Notes: a model not told the origin generated them from the sequence alone. A stretch of 64,000 nt of DNA from Phytopseudomonas daroniae (GCF_004327285.1 NZ_QJUI01000005.1:186001-250000), one strand, 5' to 3'; shown: positions 15,930 through 25,341, counted from the first letter of the stretch. Numbers and translations: made by a program.

Positions 15930-17963
15930 ATGAAAACGCATTCGGTTTTGCACACCTGCACAGCACTGGCGCTGATACTCTCCCTGACTGCTGTTGCGGG
16001 TTGCAGCGGTACTACCAAGAAGTATTACGTTACCGAGAACAGCAGCAGTGCTCCGGGTGAACCGGGCACTCCAGGCGAACCAGGCACTCCGGGTGAACCA
16101 GGCACTCCGGGCGAACCAGGCACTCCGGGCGAACCAGGCACTCCAGGCGAACCAGGCACTCCAGGTGAACCAGGCACTCCAGGTGAACCGGGTACCCCAG
16201 GCGGGCCAGGCACTCCGGGTGAACCGGGCACTCCGGGTGAACCGGGCACCCCAGGCGGGCCTGGTGCGAATAATGGTGTCATAGACAATGTGCAGAACGT
16301 GGTCGACAACACTGTTGATAACTCGGTGCTCGCTCCTGTCGGCGACCTTGTGGATAACCTGGTCAACCCGGAGACCGGCCTACTGTCCCCGGTAACCTCC
16401 ATCGTCGACAACCTCACCGGTGATGGTGGTGCGCTGGCCCCGGTGGGTGGCCTGGTTGGGTCGCTTGTGGGTTCCGATGGTGCGTTGAGCCCGGTTATCG
16501 GTATCGTCAACAACACCCTGGTCGGCGGTGAAGTGGGAACGGGCAGCGTATCCGATGTGTTGGCAACCGCGGGCCAGGTGACGGGCAGCGAAGGTGGCCT
16601 GGCCCCGGTCAGTGATCTGGCCAATACCCTGATCAACCCGAGCACCGGCCTGCTGTCGCCCGTGACTGGTCTGGTCGATGGGCTGACTGGAACGGGTGGC
16701 ACGCTGCAGCCGGTGGGTGACCTTACCGGTACCCTGCTCGGTGAAAGTGGTGCCCTGAGCCCTGTGATCGGCACCCTCAATTCGACGGTGGATGGTCTGG
16801 GCCTGTCGCCGGTGACCGATGCTGTTGGCGGCCTGGTGGGCGGTGTCAACGGCGCCGTCGACGGCCTGACCAATACCCTGGCTTCCGGCACCAATGGCAC
16901 CGGCACGGTAACCGACGCTCAGGGACTGGTGGGTGGCTTGGTCAACGGCACCGCTCTGGCGCCGGTCAGCGACTTGACCAATGGCCTGGTCGATCCTGCG
17001 ACTGGTGCGCTGACCCCGATTACCTCGTTGGTCGAAGGTGTGACGGGTGAGGGCGGTGCGCTGGCTCCGGTAGGTGGTCTGGTCAATGGTCTGGTGGGCG
17101 AGAATGGTGCGCTGACGCCTGTCGTGGGTACGGTCAACGGCCTGCTCGGTGGGCTGAGCGATATAGGCGGTGCTGGTTTGGAAAATGGTGGTCTGCTCGG
17201 TGGCCTCACGGGTGGTCTGACTGGTGGCCTGACCGGTGGATCTGCTGACGGCACTGGCGCCATCACCGATGTGCAGGGCACGGTTGGCACTCTGGTTGAC
17301 GGCACGGCGTTGGCACCTGTTGGTGGTCTGGTCGGCGGCCTGGTCGATCCGGTGAATGGTGCACTGGCCCCGATCACTGGCCAGGTTGAAGGCCTGACTT
17401 CGCCATCTGGCGCGCTGGCTCCAGTAGGTGGACTGGTCAACGGTCTGGCTGGCGAGAATGGTGCGCTGACGCCTGTAGTCGGTACGGTGAATGGTCTGCT
17501 CGGCGGTTTGACCGGTGGCCTGACTAGCGGTGAAGGTGGCTTGCTGGGCGGTGGCCTGACCGGTGGTTCCGCCAGCGGTGGCCTGCTCGGTGGCCTGACT
17601 GGTGGCTCTGCTGGCGGCACTGGCGCCATCACCGATGTACAGGGCACGGTCGGCAGCCTGGTTGACGGCACGGCGTTGGCACCTGTTGGCGGTCTGGTCG
17701 GCGGTCTGGTCGATCCGGTGAATGGTGCACTGGCCCCGATCACTGGCCAGGTTGAAAACCTGACCTCGCCGTCTGGTGCGCTGGCTCCGGTTGGCGGGCT
17801 GGTCAACGGTCTGGCTGGCGAAAACGGGGTTCTGGCGCCTGTAGTCGGCACGGTGAATGGTCTGGTCGGCGGTTTGACCGGAGGCCTGGTTGGCGGTGAA
17901 GGTGGCCTGCTGGGTGGTGGTCTGGGCGGCCTGCTCGGTGGCTCCCGCTCCTCGAACCAGTGA
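15930..17963 (+). CDS. Collagen-like repeat lipoprotein
   Basis: A 677-residue surface-protein candidate. A lipoprotein signal ends at Cys25 (LTAVAGC-SG), with Ser at +2, which favours the outer membrane. Residues 43-112 are an uninterrupted Gly-X-Y run, mostly GEPGTP hexamers, able to form a collagen-like triple helix. From about residue 115 to the end come five imperfect repeats of about 100-120 residues with [22 protein letters not shown] and [12 protein letters not shown] motifs, plus Gly-Leu-rich linkers (GGLLGG). There is no cysteine after the signal and no obvious C-terminal anchor. It has no recognisable TPS secretion domain, yet a TPS-type pore gene follows. An adhesin or matrix role is inference. 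Confidence 0.85.
   Translation: MKTHSVLHTCTALALILSLTAVAGCSGTTKKYYVTENSSSAPGEPGTPGEPGTPGEPGTPGEPGTPGEPGTPGEPGTPGEPGTPGEPGTPGGPGTPGEPGTPGEPGTPGGPGANNGVIDNVQNVVDNTVDNSVLAPVGDLVDNLVNPETGLLSPVTSIVDNLTGDGGALAPVGGLVGSLVGSDGALSPVIGIVNNTLVGGEVGTGSVSDVLATAGQVTGSEGGLAPVSDLANTLINPSTGLLSPVTGLVDGLTGTGGTLQPVGDLTGTLLGESGALSPVIGTLNSTVDGLGLSPVTDAVGGLVGGVNGAVDGLTNTLASGTNGTGTVTDAQGLVGGLVNGTALAPVSDLTNGLVDPATGALTPITSLVEGVTGEGGALAPVGGLVNGLVGENGALTPVVGTVNGLLGGLSDIGGAGLENGGLLGGLTGGLTGGLTGGSADGTGAITDVQGTVGTLVDGTALAPVGGLVGGLVDPVNGALAPITGQVEGLTSPSGALAPVGGLVNGLAGENGALTPVVGTVNGLLGGLTGGLTSGEGGLLGGGLTGGSASGGLLGGLTGGSAGGTGAITDVQGTVGSLVDGTALAPVGGLVGGLVDPVNGALAPITGQVENLTSPSGALAPVGGLVNGLAGENGVLAPVVGTVNGLVGGLTGGLVGGEGGLLGGGLGGLLGGSRSSNQ
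16056..16253 (+). repeat. Eleven tandem 18-bp units encoding Gly-X-Y hexapeptides
   Basis: Eight GEPGTP codon blocks, one GGPGTP and two more GEPGTP lie in perfect 18-bp register, followed by GGPG. Units differ only at synonymous third positions and in the one Glu-to-Gly change. Slippage or recombination could change the length in frame, as in other bacterial collagen-like genes. Confidence 0.95.
17251..17876 (+). repeat. Pair of long near-identical direct repeats inside the collagen-like gene
   Basis: About 260 bp at 17251-17510 recurs at 17617-17876 (offset 366 bp) with only scattered, mostly synonymous differences. Recombination between them would delete or duplicate one 122-residue repeat in frame, so domain number probably varies among strains. 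Confidence 0.85.
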
Positions 17964-18019
17964 GTCAACAGATTCCAGTGTTCTGGAAAAGCTGACTACA
18001 CTTCAGTTCGTGCATATGA

Positions 18020-18050
18020 GGCGTCGCCCGGTTGGGCGACGCCTTCTTGT
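18020..18050 (+). terminator. Rho-independent terminator after the collagen-like gene
   Basis: GGCGTCGCCC (18020-18029), loop GGTT and GGGCGACGCC (18034-18043) form a 10-bp GC stem followed by TTCTTGTTAT. It lies between the collagen-like gene and the secretion-pore gene, so the pore may be made by read-through at a lower level. A weaker hairpin, CGGTGC-GCTCT-GCACCG, follows at 18065-18081. Confidence 0.85.
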
Positions 18051-18109
18051 TATAAAGGACTTTTCGGTGCGCTCTGCACCGCGTTTTGAGGATCTCAGGG
18101 AGGGTACTC

Positions 18110-19810
18110 ATGCGCTTTCGTGACCTACTGTTGCCAGGGCTGATTTGTCTGCCCTGGTCTTGTGCCATGGCTGATAGCCCGCAGTTTCTCAACACCAACG
18201 ATATCGAAAACAACCTGCCAACCCCCAACCTGCCGCCGGAAAGCTACAGGCCCAAGGTGCCGGAGACCCAGCTCTCCGCTCCCACCCAGCAGCAACTGCC
18301 GATCGATACCCGCGTACAGGTCAACCATGTGCTGATCGAGGGCGGCACCGTGTATCCCTTCGAGGAAGTTGCGGCGCTGTTCAATCCCATGGTCGGTCGC
18401 GAGGTCAGCCTCCGTGAGTTGCTGGTTGCTGCAGAAAGCATCACCAAGCGCTACAAGGCTGATGGCTATGCGCTGTCCTACGCCTTTGTGCCGGCCCAGG
18501 ATCTGAGCCAGGGTAATGTGCGGGTGATCCTGGTCGAGGGGCATATCAGTGGCCATGAACTGCGCGGCGAGATCGGCAGTGCCAGGGGCTACGTCGACAA
18601 GCTCGCCGCCAAACTGCTGCAGGAGCGCCCGCTGACCACTCGCTCCTTCCAACGCTACACCACGCTGATGGCACAGATTCCCGGCGTGACGGTGCGTGCC
18701 AGCGTACCGCCACCGACCACCACCGATGGTGCGGTGACCCTGGTTACCGACGTCAGCCGTAAACCGGTGAGCGTCTCGATGGCGATGGACTACGACAGCC
18801 GGGATGATCTACAGGCCGTGGTCTCGGTCGCCAGTAATTCACACACGTCGGTAGGTGAACAGGTGGTGGTCAGTGCCCTGGTGCCGCCAGGCGAAGATCG
18901 CGAGCGCTATGTGCGGGTCGATTACAGCCAGTTCGTCAGTGATGAGGGCACGCGTCTGCAAGCCTCTGCATCGCGCTATCGCAGCGACCCCAAGGATCAG
19001 CTCGTGATCGGCGGTGCCACCACGGAGTCGCATCGGGACAACCAGCGTCTGTCGCTGGGGGTGAGTCATCCCTTCGTCGCCTCGCCGACAGAGATGGTGA
19101 CCGGCGTGGCGCGAATCTACTCGGTGGATGACGAGCGGGAGTTCACTCGTCTGTCGCCCCTGCCCGAACGCAAGCGGGCGCTGGTGATCGACAGCAAGGT
19201 ACGGGCCGTGGCCCTGGAAGGTGAGTGGAAGATGGCGCAGGCCAATCGCCTGCGTATTCTCAGCGGAGGCCTGTATCAGGGTATCGACGATCTGGGTGCG
19301 AAGAGCGAGGTGCGGGTGCTGGATCAGAAAGCCGACATTCAGCTGCACGATCTGGATTTCACTCGTTTGCGCTTGTCCGGCGTACAGAGCGATACCTTCG
19401 CGGGTACCTGGCAAAGCGTGATATCAGGCGCGCTGTACTGGAGCGACGATTCGCTGCCGGAAAGCGAACAGGTGATCTTCGGTGACCGCAATTTCGGTCG
19501 TGGATATCCCAGTGATCAGGCTTATGGTGACAAGGGTTGGGGGTTGGCCTACGAGCTCAATCGCAGCTTCGCCCGTGATGGGCAATGGCTGCGCATGATC
19601 CAGCCTTATGCTGCGGTGGATGCCGCGCGCGCCAGGTTCAACGGAGCCGGTGCATCATCCAACCTGGCATCGGCGGCATTGGGTGTGCGCTTTGGTGATC
19701 GGCGTTTCTACAGCTTGTCGCTGGAACTGGCGCGGCCACTGGGTGATCGCGCCCTGGACAGTCGGGATCGTGACCCGCGATTCGGCATGAGCTTCAGTTA
19801 CCAGCTATAG
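18110..19810 (+). CDS. TpsB/ShlB/FhaC-family outer-membrane secretion pore
   Basis: A 566-residue two-partner-secretion translocator. The signal peptide ends at SCAMA. A linker and two POTRA domains follow (VNHVLIEGGTVYPFEEV; VRVILVEGHISGH), then a 16-stranded barrel whose loop-6 motif FGRGYPSDQ faces a conserved Glu (LAYELNR). It ends with FGMSFSYQL, a terminal aromatic strand. The start at 18110 has AGGGAGGG upstream. It lies 146 bp downstream of the collagen-like gene with no classical TpsA gene in the window. Export of the collagen-like lipoprotein is the simplest inference but would be unusual, since TPS substrates normally carry a TPS domain and no lipobox. Confidence 0.9.
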   Translation: MRFRDLLLPGLICLPWSCAMADSPQFLNTNDIENNLPTPNLPPESYRPKVPETQLSAPTQQQLPIDTRVQVNHVLIEGGTVYPFEEVAALFNPMVGREVSLRELLVAAESITKRYKADGYALSYAFVPAQDLSQGNVRVILVEGHISGHELRGEIGSARGYVDKLAAKLLQERPLTTRSFQRYTTLMAQIPGVTVRASVPPPTTTDGAVTLVTDVSRKPVSVSMAMDYDSRDDLQAVVSVASNSHTSVGEQVVVSALVPPGEDRERYVRVDYSQFVSDEGTRLQASASRYRSDPKDQLVIGGATTESHRDNQRLSLGVSHPFVASPTEMVTGVARIYSVDDEREFTRLSPLPERKRALVIDSKVRAVALEGEWKMAQANRLRILSGGLYQGIDDLGAKSEVRVLDQKADIQLHDLDFTRLRLSGVQSDTFAGTWQSVISGALYWSDDSLPESEQVIFGDRNFGRGYPSDQAYGDKGWGLAYELNRSFARDGQWLRMIQPYAAVDAARARFNGAGASSNLASAALGVRFGDRRFYSLSLELARPLGDRALDSRDRDPRFGMSFSYQL

Positions 19811-19945
19811 GGCGACAACCAAGCGGCGGGGTCGTCGAGGCGCGGGGGCTGCTTGCGCCTTGCCGCGTTTTATCGGTCAGCTCTTTGGCTCTCACGATCT
19901 GCCGCGGAGCGTTTCATGTATGACCGAAAAAAGGCGCAAGCGGAC

Positions 19946-20078
19946 GCTCAAAACTGTATTGGATGTGCCGGCCAAATGTCGGATTACGCCTGCGGCTAGG
20001 CTACGCGCCCCGATCCAACCTACAGTCCGTAGGATGGGTGAAACCCATCAATTTCCGATGGGTTTCACCCATCCTACG
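19946..20078. repeat. Composite intergenic repeat, copy 3
   Basis: The left module, GGATGTGCCGGCCAAATGTC then GGATTACGCCTGCGGC and GATCCAACCTAC (about 19961-20023), is a second repeat type seen again at 35217-35263. The right module (20028-20078) is the exact 51-bp hairpin found at 6362-6412. It fills the 308-bp gap between the pore gene and convergent zwf; nothing else is recognised there apart from a short tail AAAGAGCGTCATCCACCCT at 20083-20101. Confidence 0.85.
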
Positions 20079-20118
20079 ACCAAAAGAGCGTCATCCACCC
20101 TTGGGAATTCGAGGCCTA

Positions 20119-21561
20119 TCACTCGACCCATTCCCGGCCGTGGCGCTCCAGCAGGCTCTGCAGCTGTTCCGGGCCGTTGCTGCCGGCTGGGTAGGGTCGT
20201 GGCCGCTGATAATGCTGGTTCCAGCCCTTGATGATCGGATCCGTCCACTGCCACGCTGCCTCGACCTCATCACGGCGCATGAACAGTGTCGAATCACCCT
20301 CGATGACATCCAGTAGCAGCCGCTCATAGGCATCCCAGCGTCGCTGCTTGTGGAAGGCGTCAGCCAGATTCAGATCCAGCTCTACGGGTTGCAGGCGCAT
20401 GCCCTTGCCCGGATTCTTGGCCATTAGCTGCAGGCTGATACGCTCCTCAGGCTGCAGGCGAATCAGCAGGTGGTTGGCCTCTCCGCCACCGAACAGGTGG
20501 TGAGGTACCGGTTTGAATTGAATGAGAATTTCCGAGGTTTTGCGTGCCAGGCGCTTGCCGGTACGCAGGTAGAAGGGCACGCCGGCCCAGCGCCAGTTAT
20601 CGATTTCGGCCTGTACGGCGACGAAGGTTTCGGTGTCGCTATCGTTGTCGACGTTCTTCTCGAAATAGTAGGCGGACACTTCCTGGCCGCCGATCTTTCC
20701 GGCGGTGTACTGACCGCGTACGGTCTTGTCACGTACATCCTGGCCGCAGATGGGTTTGAGCGCTTCGAGAATCTTCACCTTTTCATTGCGCACCGACTCG
20801 GCGTCGAAGCGCACCGGTGCTTCCATGGCCACCAGGCAGAGCAACTGCAGCAGGTGGTTCTGGATCATGTCGCGCATGGCACCGGCCTGATCGTAGTAGG
20901 CGCCGCGGTTTTCCACGCCGAGGGTTTCGCACACGCTGATCTGCACGTGATCGATATGTCCGGCCCGCCACACCGGCTCGAACAGGGCATTGGCGAAGCG
21001 CAGCGCCATCAGGTTCTGCACGGTTTCCTTGCCCAGGTAATGGTCGATACGGAACACCCGGGATTCATCGAATACCGCGCCAATTCGGGCATTGATCGCC
21101 TGAGCCGATTCCAGGGAGTGACCGATGGGTTTTTCCAGCACGATGCGCGCATTGGCGCTGGCCAGGCTGGCGACCTGCAGGTGCGAGGCAATGTCTTCGA
21201 ACAGGCTCGGTGCGGTGGCCAGGTAATACACGCGTACCCGATCCGGATCGTTGCCCAGCCGCTTGGCCAAACGACCGAAATCGGCGCTTTGCGAGGCATC
21301 CATGGAGAAATAGTCGAGGCGCTCGGCGAAGCTGCGCCAGGTTTCCTCATCGAAATCGGCCCGGGCCACCTGGGCTCGGCAGCGGCGTTCGGCAAGGCCC
21401 TGGTAGGCCTCGCGGCTATGGTTGCTGCGGGCCAGGGCAAGAATGCGGGTATCGCGGTGCAGGCGTGCTTCACGGTGCAGGTAGTAGAGCGCCGGCAGCA
21501 GCTTGTGCAAGGCCAGATCGCCCGTACCACCAAAAATCAGCATGTCACAGGAATTACTCAA
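20119..21561 (-). CDS. zwf: Glucose-6-phosphate 1-dehydrogenase
   Basis: Oxidises glucose-6-phosphate to 6-phosphogluconolactone, feeding the Entner-Doudoroff and pentose-phosphate routes and giving NAD(P)H. The 480-residue protein has the dinucleotide motif FGGTGDLALHKLLPALYYL near residue 10 and the active-site RIDHYLGKE near residue 170. A TTG start at 21561 is preferred because GGAG lies 8 nt upstream; the first ATG is at 21543. No pgl or edd gene follows, unlike the main zwf-pgl-edd operon, so this is probably the second isozyme that pseudomonads keep beside an RpiR regulator. Confidence 0.95.
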   Translation of the reverse strand: MSNSCDMLIFGGTGDLALHKLLPALYYLHREARLHRDTRILALARSNHSREAYQGLAERRCRAQVARADFDEETWRSFAERLDYFSMDASQSADFGRLAKRLGNDPDRVRVYYLATAPSLFEDIASHLQVASLASANARIVLEKPIGHSLESAQAINARIGAVFDESRVFRIDHYLGKETVQNLMALRFANALFEPVWRAGHIDHVQISVCETLGVENRGAYYDQAGAMRDMIQNHLLQLLCLVAMEAPVRFDAESVRNEKVKILEALKPICGQDVRDKTVRGQYTAGKIGGQEVSAYYFEKNVDNDSDTETFVAVQAEIDNWRWAGVPFYLRTGKRLARKTSEILIQFKPVPHHLFGGGEANHLLIRLQPEERISLQLMAKNPGKGMRLQPVELDLNLADAFHKQRRWDAYERLLLDVIEGDSTLFMRRDEVEAAWQWTDPIIKGWNQHYQRPRPYPAGSNGPEQLQSLLERHGREWVE

Positions 21562-21604
21562 CTTGGATACTCCGACTCGGTTTGTCCGTGCGAGGGCGAC
21601 ATTC

Positions 21605-21621
21605 TTGTAGTATAACTACAA
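21605..21621. promoter_or_regulatory. HexR-type operator between zwf and the divergent regulator
   Basis: TTGTAGT-ATA-ACTACAA is a perfect 17-bp dyad matching the HexR/RpiR pattern TGTARTNNNAYTACA. It lies 44 bp upstream of the zwf start and 92 bp before the regulator start, so it could control both. A further half-site, ACTACAAC, lies just to the right. Confidence 0.85.
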
Positions 21622-21712
21622 AAACACTACAACCCGGCGTAACCGATCATAGCCGAGTAACGGCTTCAAACTAGGTTACCCGGTGCATCCGTTACTTTTT
21701 CCTGTCGAGTCC

Positions 21713-22591
21713 ATGCCTGTGAACCTGTTGCAGCACATTGCCCAGTCACGCCACCTTCTGCGCAAATCGGAACTGAAAGTGGCCGATCATGTGCTACTCG
21801 ATCCTGCTGCGGTGATGCACAGCTCCATGGCCGAGCTGGCACATTCGGTGGGTATCAGCGAGCCGACCATCGTACGTTTCTGCCGAGCCATCGGTTGCAG
21901 CGGTTTTCAGGATCTCAAGCTCAGGCTGGCACAGAGCCTGGCGGCGGGGGCCAGCTTCGGCCAGTTCGCCATCCATGAGGACGATTCGGTCGCCGACTTC
22001 AGTATGAAGATCTTCGACACGACACTGCATACCCTGATCGAGGTGCGCGAGAAGCTCGATCCCGATGCCCTGCAGCGCGCTATCGCGCTTTGCGCCCAGG
22101 CGCAGCGTATCGAATTCTACGGCTTCGGTGCTTCCGGTGCGGTGGCTGCCGACGCCCAGCACAAGTTCTTCCGCCTGTTGCTCAACGCCGCTGCCTATTC
22201 CGATCCGCACATGCAGGCGATGTCCGCCGTGACCCTCAAGTCGACGGACGTGGCGGTGTGCATTTCCCAGTCCGGCCGTTCCAAGGATCTGCTGATCACC
22301 GCCAATCTGGTGCGTGAGACCGGTGCTTCACTGATTACCCTGTGTCCAGGACAGACATCATTGGCAGAGCTGTCCACGGTCAACATCGCCATCGACGTAC
22401 AGGAAGATACCGAGATCTACACCCCGCTGGCCTCGCGCATCGCTCACCTGGTGGTGATCGACGTGCTGGCCATGGGCGTGGCCATGGCGCGCGGGCCAAG
22501 CCTGGTCAACCACCTCAAGAGCGTGAAGCGCAGCTTGCGCAGCCTGCGGCTTTCGCCGAAGTCGGTCAGGGTGAGCGACGAGGCACTCTGA
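21713..22591 (+). CDS. RpiR/HexR-family transcriptional regulator
   Basis: A 292-residue repressor with an N-terminal RpiR helix-turn-helix (AELAHSVGISEPTIVRFCRA, near residues 40-59) and a C-terminal SIS sugar-phosphate sensor (FGASGAVAADAQHKFFRL; ISQSGRSKDLL). It is transcribed divergently from zwf around a perfect HexR-type dyad, so control of zwf by a phosphorylated sugar such as KDPG is likely. Its sequence differs noticeably from the HexR I know from the main glucose cluster, so I leave the symbol blank. The ATG at 21713 is chosen; a GTG at 21683 would add ten residues. Confidence 0.88.
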   Translation: MPVNLLQHIAQSRHLLRKSELKVADHVLLDPAAVMHSSMAELAHSVGISEPTIVRFCRAIGCSGFQDLKLRLAQSLAAGASFGQFAIHEDDSVADFSMKIFDTTLHTLIEVREKLDPDALQRAIALCAQAQRIEFYGFGASGAVAADAQHKFFRLLLNAAAYSDPHMQAMSAVTLKSTDVAVCISQSGRSKDLLITANLVRETGASLITLCPGQTSLAELSTVNIAIDVQEDTEIYTPLASRIAHLVVIDVLAMGVAMARGPSLVNHLKSVKRSLRSLRLSPKSVRVSDEAL

Positions 22592-22638
22592 GAAGCCCTG
22601 GTCTACGACCGAAAAGCGGCGCAAGCAGACGCTCATCT

Positions 22639-22729
22639 CGTAGGGTGGATGACGCTCTTTTCATCCACCATTGCGATTGCAGAGCGGTGGACGGATCGGG
22701 CCGCGTAGGCAAGCGTCGTCCACCCTGCG
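22639..22729. repeat. Intergenic nested-palindrome repeat, copy 4
   Basis: It runs from CGTAGGGTGGATGACGCTC to GCGTCGTCCACCCTGCG, with inner CATCCACCATTGCGATTGC and GGTGGACGGATCGG blocks. It is flanked by GGCGCAAGC on the left and GGCCGTTTGCGCC on the right. It fills most of the 298-bp gap after the RpiR regulator. Confidence 0.88.
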
Positions 22730-22889
22730 ACAGGCCGTTTGCGCCTTGTAGCGTCTCATCGGCCAGCTCTCTGCTTCGCGAAATCGTGAGCATGCTCCGA
22801 AGCATTCACGCCAGCTTCATCCTGGCGCCCTCAAACTGTCATGCCGTTATCCGAATCTGGTTTCCCGTTATTCAACCTGGAGACCTCAC

Positions 22890-23087
22890 ATGGCTCGCCA
22901 CGTGGATGCATCGGAAAACAGTGTGGTCAAAGCCCGGCGCAAGTTGCTCGATGAGCAGCGCATGCGGTACCGGCGGGCTATCGAGCTGTACGGTGAGAAT
23001 CGTCGGCTGCAGAGTGAAATTGCCAGTTACTACGATCCCTTCGCCAGCGAGGTGGGCAGAGAGTCGTTGCGGCCGATGATGCACTGA
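22890..23087 (+). CDS. Small charged protein of unknown function
   Basis: A 65-residue highly charged, probably helical protein (MARHVDASENSVVKARRKLL at the start; ENRRLQSEIASYYDPFASE in the middle) with no signal peptide or membrane segment. ATG at 22890 follows TGGAGA with good spacing. I do not recognise the family. It sits 70 bp upstream of plpD in the same direction, and codon use is like its neighbours, so it is probably a real gene. Confidence 0.65.
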   Translation: MARHVDASENSVVKARRKLLDEQRMRYRRAIELYGENRRLQSEIASYYDPFASEVGRESLRPMMH

Positions 23088-23157
23088 CCGGGCATATCCT
23101 GGTGGCGGGCTCGTATAATGATGGCCTTGTCCAGCTTGCCACCGCCAGGGATGTGCC

Positions 23158-25341
23158 ATGCGTCGTCTGCTCGTTCTGCTGCTTCTGCTTTGTCCGCTGC
23201 TCGCTGTCGCCCAGTCGGTGCCGCCCAAGGTCGGCCTGGTGTTATCCGGTGGCGCGGCGCGTGGCCTGGCTCATATCGGCGTACTCAAGGCTCTGGAAGA
23301 GCAGGGCGTGCAGGTCGATGCCATCGCCGGCACCAGCATGGGCGCCGTGATCGGCAGCCTTTATGCCTCCGGCTACAGCATCGCCGAGCTCGAAGAAGTG
23401 GCCCTGACCATGGACTGGCAGCAGGTGCTTTCAGATGCTCCGCCGCGCCCCGATGTGCCGTTCCGGCGCAAGCAGGACGACCGCGACTTTCTCATCAAGC
23501 AGCGCCTGAGCTTTCGTGACGATGGCAGCCTGGGTTTGCCCCTGGGCGTAATCCAGGGCCAGAACCTGGCACTGCTGCTGGAGCGGTTGCTGGTGCGCAG
23601 CAGCGATATCCGTGATTTCGACCGCCTGCCGATTCCCTTTCGCGCCGTGGCTACCGATATCGCCAACGACGAGAAGGTGATCTTCAGCAGCGGCCACCTG
23701 CCCCAGGTGATCCGCGCCAGCATGTCGATCCCGGCGGTGTTCGCGCCGGTCGAGCTGGATGGCCGCTTGCTGGTCGATGGTGGCATGGTCGACAACATCC
23801 CGGTGGACGTGGCACGCAGCATGGGCGTCGACCGGGTGATCGTGGTCGACATCGGTACCCCGCTGAAACCGCGCAAGGAACTGCTGACCGTGGTCGATGT
23901 GCTGAACCAGTCGATCACCATGATGACTCGGCGCAACTCCGAGGAACAACTGGCCACCCTGACTGACGTCGACATACTGGTGCAGCCACCCATGGCGCAG
24001 TTCGGTGTCACCGATTTCGGCCGCGGCGAAGCCATGATCGACGCCGGTTATCGTGCCGCCCAGGCGCTGCAACCGCGCCTGGCAGAGCTGCGTCGCAGCA
24101 GTGGCGGTAACCCGGCCCTGAGTCTGGCCCGTAGTGCCAAGCAGCGCGAACCGGTGATCAGCGCGATCCGTGTCGAGAACGACTCCAAGGTCGGCGACGA
24201 GGTGATTCGCAACTACATCCGCCAGCCCCTCGGCGAGCCGCTGGACATGACCCGCCTGCAGCGGGACATGGGCACGCTCTACGGCCTCGACTACTTCGAG
24301 CGCGTCGAGTATCGGGTGGTCAGCAGCGAAGACGAGAACACCCTGGTCATCGATGCACGGGAAAAACGTACCGGCACCGACTACCTGCGTCTGGGTCTGA
24401 ACCTGTCCGATGACTTCAACGGCGACAGCGTCTTCAACCTCGGTGCCAGCTATCGCAAGAATGGCATCAACCGCCTCGGTGCCGAGTGGCTGACGCGCCT
24501 GCAACTGGGTGACCGCCAGGAACTCTACAGCGAGTTCTACCAGCCACTGGACGTCGGCTCGCGCTGGTTCGTCGCACCCAACCTGTATGGCGAGGCACAG
24601 AACGTCGAGGCGGTGCTGGACAACGATCCGATCGCCGAATACCGCCTGCGTCGCTATGGCTACGGCTTCAACCTCGGCCGGCAGATCGCCAACAACGGCG
24701 AACTTCGCTTTGGCATCGGCCAGGCCTGGGGCGATGCCGAAGTACGTATCGGCGAGCGCGACCTGCCGAGTTTCAGCTTCACCGAGGGCTTCTATGAACT
24801 GAAGTACTCCTTCGACACCCTGGACAACGTCGACTTTCCCAACGAGGGTGAAGAGATCGGCCTGCACCTGCGCCAGTACGACGCCAGCCTGGGCGCCGAC
24901 GACCGTTACCGGCAATGGGAGCTGACGCTGGACAAGGCCTTCAGTAATGGCCCCAACACCTGGGTGCTCGGTGGTCGTTACGGGCGCACCCTGGACGATG
25001 CCGAAGTGGTCACCTCGAGTTTCCTGCTCGGCGGCGCGCGGCAGCTGTCCGGTTTCCGCCAGGATGCCCTGGCCGGGCAGAATGTCAGCCTTGGCCGTCT
25101 GGTCTACTACCGACGGATGACGCCGCGGTCGTTCCTGCCCCTGGATTTCCCCTTGTACCTTGGCGCCTCCCTGGAACGCGGACGGGTCTGGAACAACGAC
25201 AACGCCTTCGACAGCGGTTACGTCAATGCGGCGAGCATCTTCCTCGGTTATGAAACGCCCCTGGGCCCGCTGAACTTCAGCTATGGCTTCAACGACGAGG
25301 ATGAAAAGGCCCTGTACCTGAACCTGGGGCGCAGCTTCTGA
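23158..25341 (+). CDS. plpD: Patatin-like phospholipase fused to an Omp85-type barrel (type Vd autotransporter)
   Basis: A 727-residue protein with signal peptide (residues 1-19), patatin domain, one POTRA and a C-terminal 16-stranded surface-antigen barrel. Catalytic dyad: Ser60 in GTSMG and Asp207 in DGGMVDN; the oxyanion motif is GGAARGLAHIGVL at about 31-43. The POTRA lies near residues 330-400 (SAIRVENDSKVGDEVIRNYI) and the barrel ends LYLNLGRSF. Dyad positions agree with P. aeruginosa PlpD, a secreted lipolytic enzyme. The start gives a clean signal sequence. It stands alone apart from the small gene upstream. Confidence 0.94.
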   Translation: MRRLLVLLLLLCPLLAVAQSVPPKVGLVLSGGAARGLAHIGVLKALEEQGVQVDAIAGTSMGAVIGSLYASGYSIAELEEVALTMDWQQVLSDAPPRPDVPFRRKQDDRDFLIKQRLSFRDDGSLGLPLGVIQGQNLALLLERLLVRSSDIRDFDRLPIPFRAVATDIANDEKVIFSSGHLPQVIRASMSIPAVFAPVELDGRLLVDGGMVDNIPVDVARSMGVDRVIVVDIGTPLKPRKELLTVVDVLNQSITMMTRRNSEEQLATLTDVDILVQPPMAQFGVTDFGRGEAMIDAGYRAAQALQPRLAELRRSSGGNPALSLARSAKQREPVISAIRVENDSKVGDEVIRNYIRQPLGEPLDMTRLQRDMGTLYGLDYFERVEYRVVSSEDENTLVIDAREKRTGTDYLRLGLNLSDDFNGDSVFNLGASYRKNGINRLGAEWLTRLQLGDRQELYSEFYQPLDVGSRWFVAPNLYGEAQNVEAVLDNDPIAEYRLRRYGYGFNLGRQIANNGELRFGIGQAWGDAEVRIGERDLPSFSFTEGFYELKYSFDTLDNVDFPNEGEEIGLHLRQYDASLGADDRYRQWELTLDKAFSNGPNTWVLGGRYGRTLDDAEVVTSSFLLGGARQLSGFRQDALAGQNVSLGRLVYYRRMTPRSFLPLDFPLYLGASLERGRVWNNDNAFDSGYVNAASIFLGYETPLGPLNFSYGFNDEDEKALYLNLGRSF

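Noticed and set aside
16056..16253. Regular 18-bp repeats that could suggest a CRISPR-like or minisatellite array
   Set aside because: Units are contiguous with no spacers, are in frame and encode Gly-X-Y hexapeptides; there are no cas genes.
21713..22591. Naming the regulator hexR outright
   Set aside because: The operator matches HexR, but the protein N-terminus differs from the HexR of the main glucose cluster and pgl/edd are absent. Family-level naming is safer.
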